This document shows, piece after piece, positions 53,020 to 62,021 of a stretch of 64,000 nucleotides of DNA (position 1 is its first letter; each line of letters starts with the position of its first letter). The DNA is taken from NCBI RefSeq assembly GCF_905220995.1, contig NZ_CAJNBJ010000016.1, positions 310,001-374,000 on the forward strand, in the 5' to 3' direction. The stretch comes from Nitrospira defluvii (GTDB lineage: Bacteria; Nitrospirota; Nitrospiria; Nitrospirales; Nitrospiraceae). A program made the translations under genes and the position numbers. A model generated the notes under the pieces. The model saw only the letters and a program-made list of their open reading frames with translations, had not been told where the DNA came from and searched no databases.

Positions 53020-53949
53020 ATGCTGACGCAGGCACAGCTTCCCCAGTTGCTTCTGGTGGACGATTCACCCGTCAATCTTGACCTGCTCAGACACCATCTT
53101 CGCGGGAAAGACTATACCTGCGTGACGGCGGCAAGCGGAGTTCGCGCATGGGCGCTTTTGGAACAGGAACCGGACCGGTTTTGCGCCGTCGTGCTCGATC
53201 GTATGATGCCGGAAATGGACGGCATGGAAGTTCTTTCGAGAATGAAGCAGCACCCGGTGCTGAGCCAGATTCCGGTGATCATGCAGACTGCGGCCGGCAC
53301 CCAACAGCAGATACTTGAGGGGCTGCAAGCCGGCGCCTACTACTACCTAGTGAAACCCTACGATAAAGCGACGCTGCTGGCGATCGTCGACGCAGCCGTG
53401 CGTGATCACAGCAACTACTTGGAGATACGACAGGACCTCCGCCGCACCACCGCCACGATGGGATTGCTGGAGTCAGCCACCTTCACGTTCAGATCGCCAG
53501 AGGAAGCCAAAAACCTCGCCACGCTGCTGGCCCATGCCTATCCTGATCCAAACCGCGTCGTCACCGGCATCCTGGAACTCACCTTGAACGCCGTCGAACA
53601 TGGCAACCTGGACATCGGGTACGCGCAGAAAACGCAACTGCTCGAGGAAGACACGCTAGACGAAGAAATCACTCGCCGCTTGAACGATCCGCTGTATGCC
53701 TCACGGGTGGCGACGGCTCACTTTGCCCGTCAAACTACCAAGCTGTCCTTACAAATCACCGACCAGGGCAAAGGGTTCGACTGGAAGAAGTATCTGGACT
53801 TCGATCCCGACCGTGCTTTCGATACCCATGGCCGAGGCATCGCCATGGCCAACAAGCTCAGCTTCGATCACATCGAATATCGCGGCACGGGAAATCGAGT
53901 CATTACAGTGCTCGATCTTGCCCCAATTCCCCAGATGCTGGTCGCATAG
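53020..53949 (+). CDS. Receiver domain fused to RsbW-like ATPase domain
   Basis: A 309-residue protein. The N-terminal REC domain has LLVDDSP, Asp60 in VVLDRMMPEMDG and the VKPYDK switch lysine. The C-terminal part is an HATPase_c_2 domain of the anti-sigma-factor kinase type: ILELTLNAVEHGNLDIGY (N box), QITDQGKGFDW (G1) and DTHGRGIAMANKLS (G2). No dimerisation/His domain is present. It looks like a phosphorylation-controlled anti-sigma switch. No anti-anti-sigma partner is adjacent. ATG 53020 is used rather than the unsupported upstream frame. Confidence 0.88.
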   Translation: MLTQAQLPQLLLVDDSPVNLDLLRHHLRGKDYTCVTAASGVRAWALLEQEPDRFCAVVLDRMMPEMDGMEVLSRMKQHPVLSQIPVIMQTAAGTQQQILEGLQAGAYYYLVKPYDKATLLAIVDAAVRDHSNYLEIRQDLRRTTATMGLLESATFTFRSPEEAKNLATLLAHAYPDPNRVVTGILELTLNAVEHGNLDIGYAQKTQLLEEDTLDEEITRRLNDPLYASRVATAHFARQTTKLSLQITDQGKGFDWKKYLDFDPDRAFDTHGRGIAMANKLSFDHIEYRGTGNRVITVLDLAPIPQMLVA

Positions 53950-54016
53950 CCTCATTTCCACAGATTCCTATTACCGTACCGGTCGGGTCTTACCGGCATG
54001 TCACCGTGCGAGCCGC

Positions 54017-55417
54017 CTAGCGAATCGTGAGCGTCGACACCCCATACCAGCGATCCGTCCGCTTGCCCTCGATCGCCAAGTCGACATGTGCGGAGCGGCC
54101 ATCTTCGGTAAGCACGGCAAGATCCAGCGCATAGGTCCCGGGGGACAGGGTGCCTGGCAGCACCACCGAATCCTGAACCTCATACGGCGCACCAGGTAAC
54201 CACTGCTTCACATCAGTCGCACTCGTCCATTGGGCCACCACATGACCCGATTCGGACCGTAACCGATAGGCCAGGGGCCATGCATGATAGACAGGCGCCA
54301 CCCCCTTGTTCTCCCAGCGTGACTGCAGCAGCAGGCGCTCACCCGCACGCCCTTCAGCCGGATGCGTGATCTCGACCGGCACCAAGCGGTACCCGATCTT
54401 CTTCAGAAACTCATTGATGCGCGGCCGCCAGGCCGCAGGGACCGGTTTCGACTTGGCATTGAGCACGGAGACGTGCCACTCCAGCCCCTTGCTCAGGATG
54501 CGGTCGAGATCGAACCCCCGCTCGTACCATTCGTGAATATAGCCGCAGACTTCCATCTGCACCGGTCCATGCTTCCATGCGTCGGCCACCGCCTGCACCT
54601 CCAGAACCGGGGCATATGCATGCTCCATATGGTTCCAGTCTGGGGAAAAATAACCATAGTCACCGAAGCAATCACCTCGCCAACCTGCCCCTCGCGCAGT
54701 CGCATACTGCAATTGTCCGCCATGAAGCATCACGAGCGGAGTCCCCGCAAAATATTTGAAGTACCAATCCGTAATGGCGAGTTGATTCGCTTCGCTCGGG
54801 AAATAGGCCTTGCATTGCACTTCCACGCCTTCGCAGCAGGCCGTATTCCATTCTCCCCAGCACCCCACCGACCCGATATCCACATGATCAATATCAAGCG
54901 AGCGCCCATACCGTTCCCCGAATGCCCGAATCAGTCGTTCATGATAGTCGAGAAAAACAGGATTGTTGTAATCGGGGAAAATGCCGTCCGACTCTTTCAC
55001 GCTGGCCACGCCCTTGTCGAGCAGCCACTGCGGCGTGCCGGTCTTGTACTCGGAGACGATGCGAATGGCGAGCGTTTCACCCTTGGCCTTGGCCTGTTCG
55101 ATGACTCGATCGACCAGTGCAAAGTTGTACTGACCTTCCGCCGGTTCGAGTTCCGCCCATGGCCAGCGAAAATAGGCCACCGTCGTATGGGGATACTCCT
55201 CGGCCTGCGGCGGATGGCCGAAGCCGAAATGAAAATCCGCAAACCCCATGCCGGGGTTGTACAACACGTCGTCGATTTCACGAGGTTGCACGGTCACGAG
55301 CTTCCCCGCAGAGGTCGCCATTATCCGGTCCGATCCGCCGCTGAGGGGAGACACGCAGGCAGCCAGGCCTAGCCCTATCATGACCAGCAGCGCCCGTTTC
55401 CATTTCGCTCTCTGCAT
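54017..55417 (-). CDS. DUF4832-domain lipoprotein
   Basis: A 466-residue exported protein. A signal peptide ends in the lipobox GLAAC. The N-terminal two thirds look like a TIM-barrel glycoside-hydrolase-like domain: RWPWAELEPAEGQYNF, RIVSEYKTGTPQWLL, HVDIGSVGCWGEWN with possible catalytic acids, and EVCGYIHEWYERG. A C-terminal beta-sandwich (DUF4832) follows, with VEITHPAEGRAGERLLLQSRWENKGVAPVYHAWPL. ATG 55417 with AAAGGAG upstream is used. The polysaccharide substrate, if any, is unknown. Confidence 0.85.
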   Translation of the reverse strand: MQRAKWKRALLVMIGLGLAACVSPLSGGSDRIMATSAGKLVTVQPREIDDVLYNPGMGFADFHFGFGHPPQAEEYPHTTVAYFRWPWAELEPAEGQYNFALVDRVIEQAKAKGETLAIRIVSEYKTGTPQWLLDKGVASVKESDGIFPDYNNPVFLDYHERLIRAFGERYGRSLDIDHVDIGSVGCWGEWNTACCEGVEVQCKAYFPSEANQLAITDWYFKYFAGTPLVMLHGGQLQYATARGAGWRGDCFGDYGYFSPDWNHMEHAYAPVLEVQAVADAWKHGPVQMEVCGYIHEWYERGFDLDRILSKGLEWHVSVLNAKSKPVPAAWRPRINEFLKKIGYRLVPVEITHPAEGRAGERLLLQSRWENKGVAPVYHAWPLAYRLRSESGHVVAQWTSATDVKQWLPGAPYEVQDSVVLPGTLSPGTYALDLAVLTEDGRSAHVDLAIEGKRTDRWYGVSTLTIR

Positions 55418-55549
55418 GCCTGCTCCTTTCATCCTCTCCACGCCCGCTGCCCCGCGCTGAAGACAGACTGCGCCATGTCCTCAGCTGGATGCATCTGACT
55501 GTAGGGTCGGGCCGTAAAGTATGGTAGGGTACGCGCCCAAGCACGAGGA

Positions 55550-56443
55550 ATGCGAGACATGCCGAACTGGTTCTCAGCCGCTTCCCCATCAGACTCCGTG
55601 GTCATTACCGGCGCCTCAACAGGGATCGGGGCCGCGTGCGCCCTCGCGTTGGACAAACTCGGGTATCGCGTCTTCGCCGGCATCCGCAATCCCGCCGACG
55701 GTGAGCGTCTCCAGCAGCAGGCCGGTCCTCGCCTCATGCCCATCCGACTCGACGTGACCGATCCCGCCTCGATTTCCGCCGCCAGCCACACCGTTGCGGC
55801 CATGGTGGGCGAGCGCGGCCTGGCCGGCCTGGTCAACAACGCCGGCATCGGTGTCGCGGGGCCGATCGAACTGTTGCCCCTAACCGACTGGCGACGGCAA
55901 TTCGAGGTGAATGTGTTCGGCCTCATCGCCGTCACGCAAACCTTTCTCCCGTTGATTCGCACCGGACGAGGACGCGTCATCAACATGGGGTCGATCGCCG
56001 GACGCGCCTCCATGCCCTTCATGGCTCCCTATGCCGCCTCGAAGCATGCGCTGGAAGCGATTACCGATGCCTTGCGCCTCGAAGTCCAGCCGTGGGGGAT
56101 CCGCGTGGCACTGATTACGCCCGGCGCCATCGCCACACCCATTTGGGGCAAGACGCGAAAAGACGTCGATACCTGGGACGCCACTTGGAGCCAGGACCTC
56201 AAGAACATGTACAAGGAGGGGTTTACACGGATCAAGGAGGCCGCCACCGCGGCGGGGGAACAGGCGCAACCGGCCGGCATCGTGACCGCGGCCGTCGCGC
56301 ACGCGCTTGGATCTCGGTGGCCGAAAACTCGGTACCTCATCGGCTCGGATGCCGCCATTCGGGCCTATCTCGCCCTCCTGCTTCCCGATCGGCTCAATGA
56401 TTGGATCATCACGCGAATCGTCAAGCTCCCCACTCGCCGCTGA
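55550..56443 (+). CDS. Short-chain dehydrogenase/reductase
   Basis: A 297-residue classical SDR: TGASTGIG (20-27) for NAD(P), NNAGIG, candidate Ser in NMGSIAG and the catalytic YAASK with Tyr161 and Lys165. The C-terminus is longer than in FabG-type proteins and hydrophobic (AIRAYLALLLPDRLNDWIITRIV), as in membrane-associated retinol- or steroid-dehydrogenase-like SDRs. The start is ATG 55550 or ATG 55559. It ends 5 bp before the convergent lipoprotein gene. Confidence 0.9.
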   Translation: MRDMPNWFSAASPSDSVVITGASTGIGAACALALDKLGYRVFAGIRNPADGERLQQQAGPRLMPIRLDVTDPASISAASHTVAAMVGERGLAGLVNNAGIGVAGPIELLPLTDWRRQFEVNVFGLIAVTQTFLPLIRTGRGRVINMGSIAGRASMPFMAPYAASKHALEAITDALRLEVQPWGIRVALITPGAIATPIWGKTRKDVDTWDATWSQDLKNMYKEGFTRIKEAATAAGEQAQPAGIVTAAVAHALGSRWPKTRYLIGSDAAIRAYLALLLPDRLNDWIITRIVKLPTRR

Positions 56444-56448
56444 CAGGC

Positions 56449-57237
56449 TCACCGCCGGCCGACTCGCACCATATCAATGACATGTCCTTGCCCGTCGAGA
56501 AAAATGGCGACCGACTCGTTGGGATCCAGCTGTTCGATCGCCGGCTGCAGGAGCGGCCGGACCGGAAAGGACTGAATGTCGTCGAGCGTCATCCGTAGCC
56601 GCATCCGCCCGTCTCCGATCGTGACGAACGCACCCTCGACACGCCGCTGCGGCGCGCGTGATGAAGACCCGAACGTCAGTTCCCGAGGCTTCCCCAGCGA
56701 AACCACATCGACAAGCAGGTACGCGCGATCGACGGCAAAATCGGCCGTCTCGCCGACCTCCAGTGCCGCCAGTTTCTCCATGGCGACCGTGCGCGCATAG
56801 AATCCCACATCCCGCCCCGTATCGAGACGAATCGTGACGCGTTCCTTTTGAGGATTGAACACTCGTCCCAGCGAGCCGCGAAAAATTTTCGTGGGCGACT
56901 GATCGGCCGGCCGCTGATAGGCGACGATCTCATCACGATCGTTGACCATGATTTCTACCACCCCGCCCACCTGCAATCCGCGCCCCTCATCTCCACCGGC
57001 TTCGAGCGACAGATACCGCGGGATCCGTTCCCCGGTGTCTACCTCAACACGGTCGCCTGAAAAGCCGCGGACCGTGCCTCTGATCAACCTCGCATTGGGC
57101 AAGACGCCCGGCACCGGTTTAAGTTCTTCAATACTCAGACCGGACATCAGCTTGGCCGAGCTCCCGCAGCCGGCCGCATTCATAGCCAGGATCAGCAGCC
57201 CCGCCAGCACAACACATCCGGTTTGACTCACCTTCAT
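56449..57237 (-). CDS. Lipoprotein, unknown
   Basis: A 262-residue predicted lipoprotein: signal core VVLAGLLILAMNAAGC with the lipidated Cys. The mature part is beta-rich with repeated short Val/Gly/Arg strands (RLIRGTVRGFSGDRVEVDTGERIP, KERVTIRLDTGRDVGFYARTV), suggesting small barrel domains. A start at ATG 57237 gives a clean signal peptide; ATG 57261 is possible. It is divergent from the PiT transporter. No family recognised. Confidence 0.8.
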   Translation of the reverse strand: MKVSQTGCVVLAGLLILAMNAAGCGSSAKLMSGLSIEELKPVPGVLPNARLIRGTVRGFSGDRVEVDTGERIPRYLSLEAGGDEGRGLQVGGVVEIMVNDRDEIVAYQRPADQSPTKIFRGSLGRVFNPQKERVTIRLDTGRDVGFYARTVAMEKLAALEVGETADFAVDRAYLLVDVVSLGKPRELTFGSSSRAPQRRVEGAFVTIGDGRMRLRMTLDDIQSFPVRPLLQPAIEQLDPNESVAIFLDGQGHVIDMVRVGRR

Positions 57238-57422
57238 TCTGATGATGATGCTTCCGATCATGTCCGATGATAGACCATCGAGCCGCCCCGAGGCGAGCTC
57301 CGGTGGAACCCGACAGAGTTAACGGAATCTTGATGCAATGTCCACCCCTGCGTAACGGCGCATTGACACAGTGTTGCGGCTACGCGCCCACCTCTCACCC
57401 GTTCAGCGGAAAGGATTCTTGC

Positions 57423-59039
57423 ATGACGCCGCCCCCCCTCGACACCATCGAAACCGTCGTCGACCGACCGCTCAGTGCGTCGTTCGAGGAAAACAGCTCG
57501 CAAATCGGCCTTTTTCTTATCTTGCTGCTCCTAACCATCGGTGGAATCTATGTCGCCGGTGAGTTGACCTCAGACCTGTCCGACGTCCGCGCCTCGTCGG
57601 TCTGGCCGTTCGTCCTGCTCGGGTTTGCGCTCCTGATCGCGTTGGGCTTCGAATTCGTCAACGGATTCCATGACACGGCGAATGCGGTGGCGACGGTGAT
57701 TTATACGCATTCCCTGCCGGCGCACGTTGCCGTCGCATGGTCCGGCATCTGGAATTTCATCGGCGTCATGCTCGCCTCCGGCGCCGTGGCCTTCGGCATC
57801 GTCGCCTTGCTGCCGGTCGAGTTGATTCTGCAGGTGAGCGCCGGAGCAGGGTTTGCCATGGTGTTTGCGTTGTTGATTGCCGCAATTATCTGGAACCTGG
57901 GCACATGGTATTTGGGGCTGCCCTCCTCCAGTTCGCATGCATTGATCGGTTCGGTCATCGGCGTCGGCATCACCAACCAGCTGATGGCGGCCGGGAGCAC
58001 CAATACCAGCGGCGTCGATTGGACCCAGGCCCTCAACGTGGGGAAATCTCTGTTGTTCTCACCTCTCATCGGATTTTCAGCCGCGGCGTTTCTCCTCCTG
58101 ATTGCCATGAAGGCCCTCCCCGTCGACAAATTGTACAAACCGCCGCGCGGTAAAACGCCGCCACCTCTCTGGATCCGTGGCCTGCTCATTCTCACCTGCA
58201 CGGGCGTCAGCTTTGCCCATGGCTCCAATGACGGACAAAAGGGCATGGGCCTGATCATGCTCATCCTGATCGGCACGGTACCGACGGTGTATGCGCTCAA
58301 TCGCACCGTGGATGTGTCGTACACGCCCGCCTTCGTGGAGACATCGACCAAATCGGAAGCCATTCTCCAGCGGTACAGTAAAACGGCTGTGACCCCGGCC
58401 GACCCCAGGCAAACGGTAGCAGACTATATCCGCACGCACGAAATTCGCCCGGACACCTTGCCCGCCCTTCGCGCCTTGAGCGGCATGGTTCGCACACAGA
58501 TCGCCTCCTATGCGACCGTCGCCCAAATCCCGACGGAACAGACCTCCAACGTGCGCAACGACATGTACCTGCTCGGAGAATCTCTGCGTTGGATGGACAA
58601 AACGCGCGAACCGGCCTTTGCGCGAGCGGATCGCGACATCCTGCTCCACTACAAATCCCTGCTGGATAACGCCACCAAATACATTCCGGTGTGGGTCAAA
58701 GCCTCCGTGGCGATCGCGCTGGGGTTGGGCACGATGATCGGATGGAAACGTATCGTGGTGACCGTCGGGGAAAAGATCGGGAAGACGCACCTCTCTTATG
58801 GACAAGGCGCCAGTGCGGAGCTGGTTGCCATGACGACCATCGGCGCGGCAGACCTCTTCGGCCTACCGGTCAGTACGACTCAAGTGCTGTCCTCAGGCGT
58901 CGCGGGCACCATGGCCGCCAATCGCTCGGGTTTGCAGTGGCAGACGGTCCGGAGTCTTGCACTCGCCTGGGTTATGACCCTGCCGGCGTCAATCCTGCTG
59001 TCGGGAACCCTATTCTGGCTCTTCCGGCACTTCGCCTGA
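57423..59039 (+). CDS. Inorganic phosphate transporter, PiT family
   Basis: A 538-residue PiT/SLC20 transporter for phosphate with sodium or protons. Both signature repeats are present: GFEFVNGFHDTANAVATVIYT in the first half and GVSFAHGSNDGQKGMGLI in the second, with GADLFGLPVSTTQVLSS-like sequence near the end. About ten membrane helices flank a hydrophilic central insert of about 150 residues. ATG 57423 after GGAAAGGA is used; the frame open upstream to 57267 is rejected. No PhoU-like protein is adjacent. Confidence 0.93.
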   Translation: MTPPPLDTIETVVDRPLSASFEENSSQIGLFLILLLLTIGGIYVAGELTSDLSDVRASSVWPFVLLGFALLIALGFEFVNGFHDTANAVATVIYTHSLPAHVAVAWSGIWNFIGVMLASGAVAFGIVALLPVELILQVSAGAGFAMVFALLIAAIIWNLGTWYLGLPSSSSHALIGSVIGVGITNQLMAAGSTNTSGVDWTQALNVGKSLLFSPLIGFSAAAFLLLIAMKALPVDKLYKPPRGKTPPPLWIRGLLILTCTGVSFAHGSNDGQKGMGLIMLILIGTVPTVYALNRTVDVSYTPAFVETSTKSEAILQRYSKTAVTPADPRQTVADYIRTHEIRPDTLPALRALSGMVRTQIASYATVAQIPTEQTSNVRNDMYLLGESLRWMDKTREPAFARADRDILLHYKSLLDNATKYIPVWVKASVAIALGLGTMIGWKRIVVTVGEKIGKTHLSYGQGASAELVAMTTIGAADLFGLPVSTTQVLSSGVAGTMAANRSGLQWQTVRSLALAWVMTLPASILLSGTLFWLFRHFA

Positions 59040-59222
59040 CGGCCCCCATGCGTTGCCGAGCCGGAGGGGCAATCCGTCCCATCCGCCTCGGCGACAAGAC
59101 ACTCCCCATCTGCTCCCGACGGACCGTCCACCTTCCATGCCATGACGGCGCAAAGCCGCCTGTTCCTGATCTTCAACGTTGCCGGATTGTACGGCGCGAG
59201 AGGCACGGACGAGGCAACGGCC

Positions 59223-59951
59223 TCAGGAGGGAGGCAAAGCCTTCAGCAAGCGTTCGGCTTCCGGCTTGAACAGACGCATCCAGCTGTAGGGATAGTGAGG
59301 CTGTTGCACATCGATGACCGCCTGCAGATGCAGGCGCGCCTCGGCAAACCGGCGCTGCTTCATGAGGAGGCGGGCAAGGATCAGATGCGCGTTCGTGTAG
59401 CGCCCATCCGCCTCAATCGCACGACGCAGGTAGGACTCGGCCTCTGCCTCACTCCCACCAAGCACCCACGGCAGCTCGGCATACAGCCCCCCCATCATCT
59501 GGAGCGCTTGCGGGTGAGTCGGGTCGATGGCCAACGCCTCTCGAAGATGGCGCTTGATGTCATTCAGCACCAGCCCCGCGTCGGCGATGCCTTTCAACCG
59601 CTCGGCACTCCCGAGGGTTGCAGCATACAGAAAATGGGCATGGGCCTGACGCGGATCGATGTATAACGCACGCTTGGCCATCGCCGCACCGGCCTCATAG
59701 GCCAATTGCCGCTGGCCCTCATCGCTGAACAGATCGTCGGCGATCTGCATATAAAGTTCTGCCCCCTCCAGCAACGCTTTGGGCTCATCGCCCTGCGCAG
59801 ACAGCCGGGACAACAGTGCCGCAAGGTCACGTTCGAGAGATTGGGGATAGTCGAGGGGCAGGACATCCTGACCGGCCATGACCGGACAGATGAACAGGCA
59901 CCAGGCAAGCCCGACAATACAAGGGTGCGAATATCTGACGTGACGGCGCAC
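59223..59951 (-). CDS. Exported TPR protein
   Basis: About 242 residues. A signal segment (CIVGLAWCLFICPVMAG) is followed by helical TPR-like repeats: AKRALYIDPRQAHAHFLYAATLG, REALAIDPTHPQALQMMGGLY, LRRAIEADGRYTNAHLILARLL. The GTG start at 59951 lies 2 bp after the Lgt-like stop, so translation is coupled; the frame is open further upstream only inside that gene. As the last gene of the operon it may scaffold the complex. Confidence 0.82.
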   Translation of the reverse strand: MRRHVRYSHPCIVGLAWCLFICPVMAGQDVLPLDYPQSLERDLAALLSRLSAQGDEPKALLEGAELYMQIADDLFSDEGQRQLAYEAGAAMAKRALYIDPRQAHAHFLYAATLGSAERLKGIADAGLVLNDIKRHLREALAIDPTHPQALQMMGGLYAELPWVLGGSEAEAESYLRRAIEADGRYTNAHLILARLLMKQRRFAEARLHLQAVIDVQQPHYPYSWMRLFKPEAERLLKALPPS

Positions 59952-59953
59952 GA

Positions 59954-61009
59954 TCAAATCTGATCCTGTATCACCTGCATCGACAGCGTCGATTGTGTCA
60001 CCCGACTCCGGCCGGTGAACAGAAACATGACGACCCACAAGATCTGCAGACAGATGAGGACGCCCGGTTGCCACAGCGTGCGAACCCCGCGCAGCAGATC
60101 CGGCAATGCAGACGGACTATCCGGAAGCCACAACGCCAGTAATCCGGCATAAACAAGTCCGACAAGGGACAGCCATTGGTAGTGCGAAAAGGCACGCCCA
60201 CCGCGGTAATCGGCGCGCAGATACTCCGAGACGACCCGCCACACCTGCGTGACCAGGACCGTGACGAGAAATGCCGCGAGGATGTGCCCCTGCAGGAACA
60301 ACCATAAGCCGACGACTCCCGCAGCAACGCAGACGGCAGCCGTCATCGCTTGAATGGGGATCAGCGGAATCGCTTCCAGGTTCCGTTCATAAGCCGCCTT
60401 TCTGGTGGATTCCACGAAGGCCGTATGGTGATGAGCAAACAAGGTGGAGAGCCAGGGAGGACTCTGCTTCAGGGGAGCGCCGTAACAGCAACCGAAACTC
60501 AAACAGGCCAGCCGTCCGGTCCCTTCACCGAATGCGTAGGCAATACTCACCACCGCCAGGACCGCCGTCATGGGCAATGCGTCTCCTCCCAACGCGCCGA
60601 GTCCGACATTCATCGCCATGACGACCCACGGGAGCAGGAACAAGCCGAACATGGACGCGCCGCCCACCGTGAAGGTATTCGTTTTCCCTTCGATAAGGCG
60701 TGCCAGCCCCTTGGCCGAGGGCACGCAGACGCCCAGGACAATCATGGCCAGCGCAAGGATGCTGGTCAGGGACAGGCCCACACTGCCCATCAACACCACG
60801 CTCCACGCCACCGCGATGACGACCGCGCTGGCGGTGAAGGCGCCATAGTAGGTCAGGTTGAGACCGACCCATTGCCCGTCCGGCCGTTTGGTGAGCGGCA
60901 CCGCGGCGAGAAACTGCCATCCCTCCCCCGGCAAGACACGAAAGGCCCACCAGAACAATCCGGCGTAGAAGGCAACCAGTCCAGCGGCGACAAGTTCATT
61001 GACAGCCAT
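59954..61009 (-). CDS. Lgt-like diacylglyceryl transferase homolog
   Basis: A 351-residue membrane protein with about eight helices and a clear Lgt core: GTGRLACLSFGCCYG (the key Arg of the Lgt signature) and RVVSEYLRADYRG (second essential Arg). The usual active-site SFHGG loop reads FTVGG here, so the family histidine is missing, and the HPTQLYE motif reads IPIQAMTA. This argues for a paralog with an altered reaction rather than housekeeping lipoprotein Lgt. It starts 4 bp after the PSD-like stop. Confidence 0.78.
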   Translation of the reverse strand: MAVNELVAAGLVAFYAGLFWWAFRVLPGEGWQFLAAVPLTKRPDGQWVGLNLTYYGAFTASAVVIAVAWSVVLMGSVGLSLTSILALAMIVLGVCVPSAKGLARLIEGKTNTFTVGGASMFGLFLLPWVVMAMNVGLGALGGDALPMTAVLAVVSIAYAFGEGTGRLACLSFGCCYGAPLKQSPPWLSTLFAHHHTAFVESTRKAAYERNLEAIPLIPIQAMTAAVCVAAGVVGLWLFLQGHILAAFLVTVLVTQVWRVVSEYLRADYRGGRAFSHYQWLSLVGLVYAGLLALWLPDSPSALPDLLRGVRTLWQPGVLICLQILWVVMFLFTGRSRVTQSTLSMQVIQDQI

Positions 61010-61013
61010 CCTG

Positions 61014-62021
61014 TTATCCTTCCGTTCTCCACCCGATCGTCGAACGCACCTTCACATCGGTCTCGACCAAGGCGCGACCGAATCCTTGCGAGAAGCGACT
61101 GTACACACCGGAACGCAACCGATTCCGGACGAGGTCTTCGCAGAAGCGGACACGGCCAGGTTCAAACAGCAGCACATCCGTCGAGCTACCCGGTCGATAG
61201 AGACTTTTCGGACGCCCCTTTTCAAGCATCATCCCGACATGCATCATTTTGGGATCGTCATAGGCGACCGAGGAGTAACATTGATCGATCTGTCCGATCA
61301 TGAGGGCCACGATCTCGATCATCGCCACAATTCCCACACGCGATCCGCCAGGAACCTCCGTATCGAGGATCGTCACGACACGCTTATTTTTGGAGTAGGG
61401 CGTGGCCGCGACGACCACCGGCCCGGGGTTGCAGGAATGGTAGCGCCCGGAGATTTCATAGCAATCGAGCACCTGGCCGGCGACCGGCGTGTGATTGTAG
61501 TGATATTTGTCTGGCGTCAGGCGGAAGATCGCCCAATCGCCCCGACGAAACAGGTCCCGCCAGGGCGCCGGATCGCAGCCGAGCAGTTCGTCATAGTCGA
61601 AAAACTTGCCTTTCAGAAACAGCGACGAGTCGTCGGCGAAGGACCCGAGCAGCACCCGGGCATCCGCGGGGGACACGACCGCCCGTGGATCGGCATCCAT
61701 CGGCCGCACCTGCCAATACCGCAACCGCCGCTGGAACAGCCGGCGCAGCGTATTGAGTCGCGTCGGATCATCCAGGCACTCGGACAGGTCCACACCCAGC
61801 GTCCTGGCACAGCGTGTCACCGCCTCTTGCGTCGCGGTAAACGGCCGGTCGTAGTTGAAGAACCCCAACACTTGCGTCATCCGCTGCGAGGTCAGGGCCC
61901 TCATGAACCATGCGGCATCTTCCCACAAGGCGCGATAGGCCCAATTGAGCCATCGATCGCCAAGAAACTCTTCTGTCCGCACCACGCCCGTCTCGCGGTC
62001 GATATATTGATGCGGCGTCAT
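61014..62021 (-). CDS. Phosphatidylserine decarboxylase-like protein
   Basis: A 335-residue protein of the PSD proenzyme family. It has PRAVVSPADARVL, KGKFFDYDELLG, RLTPDKYHYNHTPVAG with the family Asp/His, VGIVAMIEIVALMIG, and late YRPGSSTDVLLFEPG. Self-cleavage normally occurs at LGST; here the motif is PGSS (277-280) with one extra residue before the following strand. ATG 62021 overlaps the preceding stop (TGATG). Members decarboxylate phosphatidylserine to phosphatidylethanolamine or modify related lipids. No pssA is adjacent. Confidence 0.85.
   Translation of the reverse strand: MTPHQYIDRETGVVRTEEFLGDRWLNWAYRALWEDAAWFMRALTSQRMTQVLGFFNYDRPFTATQEAVTRCARTLGVDLSECLDDPTRLNTLRRLFQRRLRYWQVRPMDADPRAVVSPADARVLLGSFADDSSLFLKGKFFDYDELLGCDPAPWRDLFRRGDWAIFRLTPDKYHYNHTPVAGQVLDCYEISGRYHSCNPGPVVVAATPYSKNKRVVTILDTEVPGGSRVGIVAMIEIVALMIGQIDQCYSSVAYDDPKMMHVGMMLEKGRPKSLYRPGSSTDVLLFEPGRVRFCEDLVRNRLRSGVYSRFSQGFGRALVETDVKVRSTIGWRTEG

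Noticed and set aside
57267-57422. N-terminal extension of the PiT transporter
   Set aside because: ATG 57423 has GGAAAGGA at proper spacing and the extra residues do not resemble the family.
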